The notes beneath the pieces were generated by a model that made no database searches, was not told the origin of the DNA, and saw nothing but the letters and a program-made list of their open reading frames with translations. From assembly GCA_031272005.1 (NCBI GenBank), contig JAISUQ010000141.1, positions 1 through 14,234 of the forward strand: a stretch of 14,234 bases of DNA, read 5' to 3'. The DNA comes from Coriobacteriales bacterium. Lineage in GTDB: Bacteria > Actinomycetota > Coriobacteriia > Coriobacteriales > UBA8131. A program made the translations under genes and the position numbers. Positions 1 to 8,504 of the stretch are shown piece after piece. Positions within the stretch are counted from its first letter, which is position 1, and the number at the start of each line of letters is the position of its first letter.

Positions 1-393
1 GATAAGAGCAGCCGCTTGTTGCTGGGCCTGGACGACCCCTTCCTGATGCCGCAGTCGCGTTACGCCACGGTGCTGCCGGGTGATGTGGCGCCCACGGGTT
101 TGAAGATTCTGGCCGGCTCTGAGGAGTGCGGTGCGGTGATCACTGCCACACCAGAGCACAAGCAGGTCTTCGTCACCGGGCACCTGGAGTACGACGTCGA
201 CACCCTGGACAAGGAATACCGCCGCGACGTGGCTGCCGGCCTGGACATCAAGGTGCCTCTGAACTACTACCCGAACGACGACCCCAGCCAGCCACCCCGC
301 GTGCGTTGGCGCACCTACGCCCACCAGTTCTTCGCCAACTGGCTGAACTACTACGTCTACCAGGAAACCCCCTTCGACCTCAACCGCCTGTAA
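1..393 (+). CDS. metA: Homoserine O-acyltransferase (MetA family), C-terminal part
   Basis: This is the last 130 residues of a gene that begins before the window. MetA transfers an acyl group (succinyl or acetyl) from CoA to the hydroxyl of L-homoserine, the first committed step of methionine synthesis, in the cytosol. The sequence shows the family's catalytic His-x-Glu in VTGHLEYD (His codon 181-183, Glu codon 187-189), followed by the well conserved C-terminal segment with LNYYPNDDP and FFANWLNYYVYQETPFDL. The catalytic cysteine and the residue that decides succinyl or acetyl use lie upstream and cannot be seen, so the acyl donor is unknown. The gene ends cleanly at TAA 391-393, where the family normally ends. 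The next feature downstream is a degraded metK fragment, also of methionine metabolism. The family assignment is very secure. Confidence 0.95.
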   Translation, partial: DKSSRLLLGLDDPFLMPQSRYATVLPGDVAPTGLKILAGSEECGAVITATPEHKQVFVTGHLEYDVDTLDKEYRRDVAAGLDIKVPLNYYPNDDPSQPPRVRWRTYAHQFFANWLNYYVYQETPFDLNRL

Positions 394-539
394 GCCAGCC
401 AACAGAAGCCAAACCAACCGCCAGTGGCTGGTCGGAGGGCTGGATAGAACGAAGTGGCGAGCCTTGCAAACACATAATTGTACGAAACTAAATATATACA
501 GCCAAATACTGCCATAAATAGTTTAATATAGTACAATAA

Positions 540-659
540 TGCGGAGATATTGCTGTTGGAACCGTAAATCGCAGCTGGATTATCGTCGATACCTACGGCG
601 GCAGCGGTCGTCATGGCGGTGGTTGTTTCAGCATTGACGATTTGAAGACAGCATTATAG
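540..659 (+). pseudogene. metK: Remnant of S-adenosylmethionine synthetase (metK)
   Basis: The + frame read from 540 to the TAG at 657-659 contains IIVDTYGGSGRHGGGCFS at 579-632. This is close to the AdoMet synthetase stretch that leads into the family's second signature (G-[GA]-G-[ASC]-F-S-x-K-[DE]). Intact MetK is about 380-400 residues; here only about 40 codons are open, bounded by a TAA at 537-539 and the TAG. No plausible start or ribosome binding site is seen. The residues after FS (IDDLKTAL) do not follow the family, and the expected active-site lysine is replaced. A frame one base away after about 651 reads IASKAIL, which might be a shifted echo of the next MetK helix, but that is weak. 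I infer a decayed, non-functional gene fragment. A functional metK must lie elsewhere if this organism makes AdoMet. Confidence 0.75.
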
Positions 660-715
660 CAAGTAAGGCAATTCTTACCAGTTCCTGCCAACAGACACTG
701 GGTTATCAACATAAA

Positions 716-731
716 GGGGATGCCAATCCCT
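716..731. promoter_or_regulatory. Dyad overlapping the promoter of the AAA-ATPase-like gene
   Basis: GGGAT (717-721) and ATCCC (726-730) form a perfect 5-bp inverted repeat around GCCA, extended by a possible G-T pair (716/731). It sits directly upstream of and touching the extended -10 element, in the -35/-10 spacer zone, where a repressor could bind. The operator role is an inference from position only. Confidence 0.3.
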
Positions 732-739
732 GCTATACT
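731..739 (+). promoter_or_regulatory. Extended -10 promoter (TGCTATACT)
   Basis: TGC followed by TATACT (734-739) matches the extended -10 pattern TGnTATAAT at all but one position. No good -35 hexamer is present at the usual distance, as expected for an extended -10 promoter. Transcription would start near 746, leaving a leader of about 50 nt before the ATG at 797. Confidence 0.55.
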
Positions 740-796
740 TGCACTTTAGGGGCTTTACAACCTTTTATTACCGGCCGAAACATCTGGAGGTCGCAA

Positions 797-2344
797 ATGA
801 AGCAGCTGCCAATAGGCGTACAGAGTTTTCGCAAGATAATCGAAGAAGACTGCGCCTATGCTGATAAGACCCGGGCAATCTATGACCTGGTCCAAAGCGG
901 CCAATACTTCTTCCTCTCCAGGCCACGTCGCTTTGGCAAGTCGCTTTTAATAGACACCCTGCGGGAGTTGTTCTTAGGTCACCGCGAGTTGTTCAAAGAC
1001 CTCTGGATCGGTAGCGACGAGGCCAGCTACGGCTTTGAGCCGCATCCGGTGATTAGGCTGGATATGACGCAGTTCTCGGTTAGCTCACCGGAGGATGTGC
1101 TCACTGGTTTGGCGGCTGTCCTTAAGGATAACGCAGCATATTATGGCCTTGAGCCACAAGGGGCAAATCCAACCGAGCAATTCGTCTGGTTGATTGAAAG
1201 TTTACAAAAGCAGACCGGCCAGCGTGTAGTGGTGCTTATCGACGAGTACGACAAGCCGGTCATCGATCATATCGACAACCCCGAGATGGCCCAGGCTAAC
1301 CGTGCCGTGATGGGCAACTTCTACGGCATACTTAAAGGCCAGGATGCCAATCTGCACTTCGTGTTGTTGACCGGAGTGTCCAAATACACCAAGCTCTCGC
1401 TGTTCTCCAAACTCAACAACCTCAAAGACATCACCCTGCGCCAGCCTTTCGCCAACATCTGCGGCATCACCGCCGAGGAATTCGATGAGTTGTTCGGCGC
1501 GGATGTCGACGCTGCCGAACGCGAGCGTATCTTCCAGTGGTATGACGGCTTTTCCTGGGATGGGGAGACCCGGCTGTTCAACCCATTCTCGCTTCTGAAC
1601 TACATGCAGGATAGGCAGTTCAATCCCTATTGGTTTACCACCGGCACGCCGACTTTTCTGGCCAAGGTCTTCAAGGACAGCCCGCAATCCTACGCGCAGA
1701 TACAAGATAAGACCATCACCGAGCTGGACTTGGACTCCCATGACATCGAGAACGCGCCTTTGGTGTCGCTGCTGTTCCAGACCGGGTTTTTGACTGTCGG
1801 CAGCGCCAACTTAAACGCAGCGCCGCCTCGGTATAGATTGCGCTACCCAAACAGCGAGGTGGCCAGTTCACTGGCCCAGATGTTTCTGTCTGCCTCGCCA
1901 GCGGTCGGCGACCCTTACGACAATGGCTTTTGCCAGCAGATGGAAGAGGCTCTGGATAGCGGCAACCCGCAAGACATCGCCGAGCCATTAACCGGGCTGT
2001 ACGCCTCCATACCCTACGAGCTGCACATCGGCGCCGAGGCCTTCTACCATGCCTTGTTCCTGGCCGTCAGCCAGTTCATGGGCTTTCGCGTATTGGGGGA
2101 GGTCAGCGTAGCCCGCGGCCGTATCGACGGGGTCATCGACAGGCCCTGCGGCAAATCCTACATCATCGAGTTCAAATACACCGCCCAGGAAGACGACCTT
2201 GGCCAAGCCTTGGACCAAGCCGCCGCCCAACTGGAGCAACGCGGCTACGCCGAGCGTTATCTGGGCAGCACCCGCGAAGTCTACAAACTGGCCATAGCCG
2301 TAGCCGCCCGCGGCCAGGTAGCCATACGGCAGCTTGAGGATTGA
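797..2344 (+). CDS. AAA-ATPase-like protein with C-terminal PD-(D/E)XK nuclease domain
   Basis: This 515-residue protein belongs to the large family with an N-terminal AAA-ATPase-like domain (PF09820 type) and a C-terminal PD-(D/E)XK domain (DUF1703/PF08011 type). Visible motifs are the modified P-loop PRRFGKS (residues 43-49), Walker B VVVLIDEYDKP (about 144-154, Asp149/Glu150), the sensor-like LLTGVSKYTK (190-199), and the nuclease core GRIDGVID (441-448, Asp444) with YIIEFKY (455-461, Glu458 and Lys460). Length is normal for the family and all core residues are present, so it looks intact. The start is ATG with GGAGG six bases upstream. The physiological role of this family is not established; genomes often hold many copies, which suggests a mobile, regulatory or defence-like job. 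It stands alone with its own promoter, beside a metK remnant and with weaker GC-ending codon preference than the following operon, consistent with later insertion here. Confidence 0.9.
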   Translation: MKQLPIGVQSFRKIIEEDCAYADKTRAIYDLVQSGQYFFLSRPRRFGKSLLIDTLRELFLGHRELFKDLWIGSDEASYGFEPHPVIRLDMTQFSVSSPEDVLTGLAAVLKDNAAYYGLEPQGANPTEQFVWLIESLQKQTGQRVVVLIDEYDKPVIDHIDNPEMAQANRAVMGNFYGILKGQDANLHFVLLTGVSKYTKLSLFSKLNNLKDITLRQPFANICGITAEEFDELFGADVDAAERERIFQWYDGFSWDGETRLFNPFSLLNYMQDRQFNPYWFTTGTPTFLAKVFKDSPQSYAQIQDKTITELDLDSHDIENAPLVSLLFQTGFLTVGSANLNAAPPRYRLRYPNSEVASSLAQMFLSASPAVGDPYDNGFCQQMEEALDSGNPQDIAEPLTGLYASIPYELHIGAEAFYHALFLAVSQFMGFRVLGEVSVARGRIDGVIDRPCGKSYIIEFKYTAQEDDLGQALDQAAAQLEQRGYAERYLGSTREVYKLAIAVAARGQVAIRQLED

Positions 2345-2399
2345 TGGCACGGTGAGGCGTTTTCGCTTGATAAGTTGTGACAATATCGCTTAGTAACGG

Positions 2400-2433
2400 C
2401 ACCCGGTGCGGATTTGCACCCGGTGTGGATTTG
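2400..2433. repeat. Tandem 17-bp repeat upstream of the rimP promoter
   Basis: CACCCGGTGCGGATTTG (2400-2416) is followed at once by CACCCGGTGTGGATTTG (2417-2433), 16 of 17 bases identical. Each copy begins with CACCcGGTG, a 9-bp palindrome with a central base. The pair ends three bases before the putative -35 of the rimP operon, so it is a candidate binding site for a dimeric regulator. No known regulator is recognised. Confidence 0.6.
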
Positions 2434-2436
2434 CTC

Positions 2437-2465
2437 TTTTCAGATGTGCGGTTTTGTGGTATAAA
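2437..2465 (+). promoter_or_regulatory. Probable promoter of the rimP-nusA-infB operon
   Basis: TTTTCA (2437-2442) and TATAAA (2460-2465) are separated by 17 bp, and TG at 2457-2458 gives an extended -10 (TGGTATAAA). This is the best promoter-like sequence in the 204-bp gap before rimP. The transcript would start near 2472, giving a leader of about 77 nt that contains the hairpin at 2504-2531. Confidence 0.6.
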
Positions 2466-2503
2466 TACAGGTCGCGCGAATTTTGTACAGTGTCTGTTGT
2501 CGA

Positions 2504-2531
2504 GGAAGTGGGCTTTGTCCCGCTTTCTTTT
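2504..2531 (+). terminator. Terminator-like hairpin in the rimP operon leader (candidate attenuator)
   Basis: GGAAGTGGG (2504-2512) can pair with CCCGCTTTC (2519-2527) around the loop CTTTGT, giving nine pairs of which two are G-U. It is followed by TTTT (2528-2531); if only the inner stem is counted, the T-rich tract is TTTCTTTT. The hairpin lies after the promoter and before the Shine-Dalgarno of rimP, so termination here would switch off the whole operon. In Bacillus subtilis, as I recall, this operon is autoregulated by NusA-dependent attenuation in its leader; the interrupted T-tract fits a NusA-assisted terminator. No strong competing antiterminator was found, only a 4-bp hairpin at 2487-2497. 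Confidence 0.55.
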
Positions 2532-2548
2532 CGTAGTAAGGGAGTTTT

Positions 2549-3229
2549 TTGGCGCGCACCAAGAAAGAGATGGCGTTGCTGGCCGCCCTGGAGGCGGAGG
2601 CGGCGCAGCATGGCTGCGAGTTGGTGGACGTGGAGCTTACCGGCAGCGGTAAGGCCCGGGTGCTGCGGGTTTACCTGGATCGCGCAGCTGACGCGCCGAA
2701 GTCGGGCGGAGAAGCCCGTGTTGGGCTGGGGCTGGATGAGCTGGCGGCGGCCAACAGCTGGGTGGACGCAATACTCACGCAGCTGGATCCCATCGCCGGG
2801 CCGTATACGCTGGAGGTCTCCTCCCCGGGGATTGACCGGCCACTGCGCACGTTGGCGCACTTTGCCCGCAGCGTGGGCGAGCAGGTGCAACTGCGCACTG
2901 TGCCAATCGACGGCCGGGCCAAATGGACCGGCACCCTGGTGGGCGCTGAGGGCACCGAGGGCGCTTTTGGCACGCCAGCCACGCAGGGCGACTCCGGCAC
3001 CGAGGGCACCGAGGGCGCGGAGGGCACTGAGGGCGCTTTTGGCACGCCAGCCACGCAGGGCGACTCCGGCATCGAGGGCGCGGAAGGCACCGAGGGCGCG
3101 GAGGGCGCGGAAGGCACCGAGGGCACCGCCGGCGCCACCATATTACTGGAAGTCGAAGGTCAGACAGTGCGTCTGCCCTTTGCAGATATTCTGAAGGCAC
3201 ACGTCAAGGGGCGAGTGGAGTTTCGCTGA
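2549..3229 (+). CDS. rimP: Ribosome maturation factor RimP with low-complexity insertion
   Basis: RimP assists late assembly of the 30S ribosomal subunit in the cytosol. The N-terminal domain is recognisable from GCELVDVEL (residues 22-30), the LDELAAANSWVDAIL helix, and the family hallmark SSPGIDRPL (91-99). The C-terminal SH3-like domain starts at KWTGTLVG and resumes as ILLEVEGQTVRLPFADILKAHV. Usual RimP length is about 150-160 residues; this one has 226 because about 60 residues (133-195) of Gly/Glu/Thr/Ala repeat are inserted between two strands of the C-terminal domain. The proposed start is TTG 2549, preceded by AAGGGAG (2538-2544). An ATG at 2570 (codon 8) is an alternative and loses nothing conserved. 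It is the first gene of the operon, and nusA begins 15 bp after its stop, the arrangement common in bacteria. Confidence 0.93.
   Translation: MARTKKEMALLAALEAEAAQHGCELVDVELTGSGKARVLRVYLDRAADAPKSGGEARVGLGLDELAAANSWVDAILTQLDPIAGPYTLEVSSPGIDRPLRTLAHFARSVGEQVQLRTVPIDGRAKWTGTLVGAEGTEGAFGTPATQGDSGTEGTEGAEGTEGAFGTPATQGDSGIEGAEGTEGAEGAEGTEGTAGATILLEVEGQTVRLPFADILKAHVKGRVEFR
2951..3126 (+). repeat. In-frame repeat region inside rimP (Gly-X-Y type)
   Basis: A 57-bp block at 2951-3007 recurs at 3023-3079 with two differences (2956/3028 and 3000/3072); the offset is 72 bp, exactly 24 codons. Around and after it run short units reading GTE, GAE and EGA. The translated insert follows a Gly-every-third-residue pattern with one break in each copy, where ATQ replaces a Gly-led triplet. 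It is bounded by ordinary RimP sequence on both sides. Confidence 0.85.
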
Positions 3230-3244
3230 CCGAAAGGACCAAGC

Positions 3245-4684
3245 ATGGCATCTGAGTTAATGGCCGCGCTGCAGGCGCTGGCCCAGGAGAAGAATATCGA
3301 CGAGCTCTATCTGCTGGAGCGCCTGGAGCAGTCGCTGGCCAAGAGTTACGAAAGCGTCCTCAATCTGAAGTGGGACGCCCGGGTGACCATCAACCGCGAG
3401 AGCGGCGACATCTACGTCTACGAGCTGGTGGGTGTCGGCGAGCCCGACGACGAGACCGGCGAGTACGAATCCTATGAGGAGCACGACGTGACGCCCAAGG
3501 ACGTCAGCCGCATCGCCGCCCAGAACGCCAAGAGCGTCATCATGTCCATCGTCCGCGACGCCCATCGCCAGGAGATCTACTCCGAGTTCTCCGACCGCAA
3601 GGGCGAACTGGTCACTGGCACCGTGCTGCAATCCACACCGGATTTCACCATCATCAAGATCCGCGACGATGTGGAGGCCGAGCTGCCGCACTTCGACACC
3701 AAGCGCCACTCCGGCGAGCGCAACGAAAAGCCAGCAAACGAGCATTATCGCCACAACCAGCGCCTGAAGTCGCTGATCATCGAGGTCCGCGACCCGGGCA
3801 GCATCGAGGCCAGCGGACGTGGCGAGACCACCCGTCCCTCCATCGTCGTCAGCCGCACTCATCCCGACCTTATCCGCCGCCTGTTTGCCATCGAGGTTCC
3901 GGAGATTGACGACGGCATCGTGGAGATAAAATCCATCGCCCGCGAGGCCGGCGCCCGCTCCAAGGTGGCTGTGAGCTCGCGCGAGAGCAACCTCGACCCG
4001 GTGGGCGCCTGCGTGGGCCCCAAGGGCAGCCGGGTGCGCCTGGTGGTGGAGGAGCTGCGCAACGAGCGCGTGGACGTGATCCAGTGGGATGAGAGCCCGG
4101 CCACCTATGTGGCCAACGCCCTGTCGCCGGCCAAGGTCAACAACGTGCTGATTGATGAGGAGAAGCGCTTCGCCACCGTCATCGTGCCGGACGACCAGCT
4201 GTCGTTGGCCATCGGCAAGGAGGGGCAGAACGCCCGCCTGGCGGCCCGGCTGACCGGTTGGCATATCGACATCAAGAGCAGCTCGCTGCTCAGCGATCTG
4301 CCCAACGTGGTGACCTCGCTGATCGATGAGGACGATGGCAGCGAGAGTGAAGGCGGGCGCTGCGAGTATGTCTCCGCTGAAGGTATCCGCTGCCGCAACC
4401 ATGCCCGTCCGGGCTCGCATTTCTGCGGCATCCACGAGAACGCCGTACTGGGAGAGACCACCGACGAAATTGAGACGCTGGACGAGGTCGCCGCTGCCAC
4501 TCGTGACATCGAGCAGGCTCTGGCCAGCGAGGACCCCTTTGAGGCCGAGAGCTACGAGCAGGCCACCAAGGAGGTGCTGGCTGCCGAGCGCGAGGCGGCC
4601 GAAGCGGCAGCTGAAGGGCTGGACAGCCTGGACGCCGAGCAGGTGGCCAGCGAGTTCAGCGACGAGGAGAACGAGCTCATCTAG
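3245..4684 (+). CDS. nusA: Transcription termination/antitermination factor NusA, with C-terminal Cys/His knuckle
   Basis: NusA binds RNA polymerase and nascent RNA, and modulates pausing, termination and antitermination. Domains in order are the NusA N-terminal domain (about 1-118), S1 (about 119-195, GELVTGTVLQSTPDFTIIKI), KH1 (GPKGSRV, 258-264) and KH2 (LAIGKEGQNARLAARLTG, 321-338). After KH2 comes a piece not found in E. coli or B. subtilis NusA: an acidic linker, then C373-x9-C383-x10-C394-x2-H397 (with His386 between), a likely metal-binding knuckle. An acidic, Ala/Glu-rich tail runs to residue 479. The start ATG has AAAGGA (3233-3238) six bases upstream. It follows rimP by 15 bp and its TAG overlaps the GTG of ylxR by one base, so translation is probably coupled. 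The leader hairpin at 2504-2531 may be its target for self-control. N-terminal sequence and knuckle recall Coriobacteriia proteins, from memory. Confidence 0.97.
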   Translation: MASELMAALQALAQEKNIDELYLLERLEQSLAKSYESVLNLKWDARVTINRESGDIYVYELVGVGEPDDETGEYESYEEHDVTPKDVSRIAAQNAKSVIMSIVRDAHRQEIYSEFSDRKGELVTGTVLQSTPDFTIIKIRDDVEAELPHFDTKRHSGERNEKPANEHYRHNQRLKSLIIEVRDPGSIEASGRGETTRPSIVVSRTHPDLIRRLFAIEVPEIDDGIVEIKSIAREAGARSKVAVSSRESNLDPVGACVGPKGSRVRLVVEELRNERVDVIQWDESPATYVANALSPAKVNNVLIDEEKRFATVIVPDDQLSLAIGKEGQNARLAARLTGWHIDIKSSSLLSDLPNVVTSLIDEDDGSESEGGRCEYVSAEGIRCRNHARPGSHFCGIHENAVLGETTDEIETLDEVAAATRDIEQALASEDPFEAESYEQATKEVLAAEREAAEAAAEGLDSLDAEQVASEFSDEENELI

Positions 4685-5001
4685 TGAGAAAGACGCCTCA
4701 AAAGACGATGCCTCAGAAAAAGACGCCACAAAGGTCCTGTGTGGCTTGTCGCCAGACGGCCGACAAGCGCGCGTTGCTGCGCTTTGTGCGCGGCGCCGAT
4801 GGCCAGGTGCATCTGGATCCAACCGGTCGAGCGGCCGGCAGGGGGGCTTATCTCTGCGCGGATGCGGCGTGCATGGCCAAGGCCAGCAAGTCGCATTTGT
4901 TGGACCGCGCACTGCGGGTGCGACTGACGGAGCAAGACTATCAGAAGCTAGGTAGCGAGCATGCGAGCCTGGTAAGCCAACAGGATAGCAGCGTGGTTTA
5001 G
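4684..5001 (+). CDS. ylxR: YlxR (DUF448) RNA-binding protein
   Basis: This is a small (105-residue) basic protein of the YlxR family, usually found between nusA and infB. Typical motifs are RSCVACRQTADKRALLRFVR (17-36) and GRGAYLC (52-58) with Cys63. Cys19, Cys22, Cys58 and Cys63 could form a small metal site, although that is inference. B. subtilis YlxR has been reported to bind RNase P RNA and was renamed RnpM; whether that holds here is unknown. The start is GTG overlapping the nusA stop (TAGTG), with GAGGAG 14 bases upstream, a loose distance that suggests coupling. ATG 4708 (codon 9) is a possible alternative that keeps all conserved residues. In Bacillales an L7Ae-like gene (ylxQ) follows; here infB follows directly. 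Confidence 0.88.
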   Translation: MRKTPQKTMPQKKTPQRSCVACRQTADKRALLRFVRGADGQVHLDPTGRAAGRGAYLCADAACMAKASKSHLLDRALRVRLTEQDYQKLGSEHASLVSQQDSSVV

Positions 5002-5012
5002 GAGTGCCGAAG

Positions 5013-8033
<3,021 letters not shown>

Positions 8034-8042
8034 GGTCAGCCA

Positions 8043-8504
8043 GTGAAGCAGACACCACAAACCCGTAAACTCAACGAGGCCGTGCGCGAGGCGCTGGCCT
8101 CCATCCTGCTGCTGCAGGTCTCCGACCCGCGCCTGGCGCTGATTACCGTGACCGGCGCCGAGGTCTCCAAGGACCGTTCGGTGGCCAACGTCTACATCGC
8201 CGCCGACGGCGCCCACTACGACGAGGTCATGGCCGGCCTGCAAAGCGCCAAGGGTCGGCTGCGCTCGCTGCTCGGCCAGCAGCTGAACTGGCGCGTCACC
8301 CCCGAGCTGCGCTTCTATCTGGATACCAGCGTGGATGAGGCCGCCCGCATCAGCGACGCTCTGGCCGCAGTGCCGCCGACCCTGGTGGTGGAGAAGGACG
8401 CCGAGGGCTACCCGGTTGACAGCGCAATGGGGGAGAAGGACGCCGAGGGCTACCCGGTAGGCGACTCGGCAGACAACCCAGCAGGGGAGGCACCGCAAGC
8501 ATGA
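8043..8504 (+). CDS. rbfA: 30S ribosome-binding factor RbfA with repeated C-terminal tail
   Basis: RbfA is a cold-shock-related factor that binds the 30S precursor near the 5' end of 16S rRNA during maturation. The KH-like core is clear: VSDPRLALITVTGAEVSKD (26-44), ANVYI, GRLRSLLGQQLNWRVTPELRF (71-91), and DTSVDEAARISDAL (94-107). The start is GTG 8043 with TAAGGT (8031-8036) six bases upstream, overlapping the infB stop. Residues after about 112 form a tail not needed for the fold, containing EKDAEGYPV twice (117-125 and 131-139). Total length is 153 residues against about 115-135 usually. Its TGA overlaps the ATG of the DHH gene (ATGA), so the two are translationally coupled. Confidence 0.93.
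   Translation: MKQTPQTRKLNEAVREALASILLLQVSDPRLALITVTGAEVSKDRSVANVYIAADGAHYDEVMAGLQSAKGRLRSLLGQQLNWRVTPELRFYLDTSVDEAARISDALAAVPPTLVVEKDAEGYPVDSAMGEKDAEGYPVGDSADNPAGEAPQA
8390..8458 (+). repeat. 27-bp direct repeat in the rbfA tail
   Basis: An identical 27-bp sequence occurs at 8390-8416 and 8432-8458, offset 42 bp (14 codons), encoding EKDAEGYPV each time. Perfect identity at the DNA level, including third positions, points to a recent duplication. Confidence 0.9.

Larger units (their letters stand above)
394..796. other. Intergenic region, lower GC, between metA and the AAA-ATPase-like gene
   Basis: This 403-bp stretch has no intact gene. About 470-560 is strikingly AT-rich for this window. 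A hairpin at 418-435 (CCG-CCAG/CTGG-CGG with one bulged T) lies 25 bp after metA but has no T-run, so it is not a convincing terminator. A metK fragment occupies 540-659. The promoter of the next gene lies at 731-739, and its Shine-Dalgarno GGAGG at 786-790. Confidence 0.7.

Noticed and set aside
357..614. 85-codon minus-strand frame after metA
   Set aside because: Crosses the end of metA and the metK fragment on the opposite strand, and has no start signal or family likeness.
2355..2368. AGGCG-TTTT-CGCTT hairpin after the AAA-ATPase-like gene as a terminator
   Set aside because: Only five pairs including one G-U, and no T-run follows.
394..2548. Insertion sequence or CRISPR array around the ATPase/nuclease gene
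   Set aside because: No terminal inverted repeats, target-site duplication, transposase or regularly spaced repeats were found; the 17-bp tandem repeat has only two units and no spacer.
2942..3135. RimP insertion as an intein or intron
   Set aside because: There are no splice-junction residues or intein motifs; the insert is simple tandem repeat in frame.
2406..3194. 262-codon frame overlapping rimP on the same strand
   Set aside because: Arg/Ala/Pro-rich translation typical of an out-of-frame reading of GC-rich repeats; rimP in the other frame shows the family motifs.
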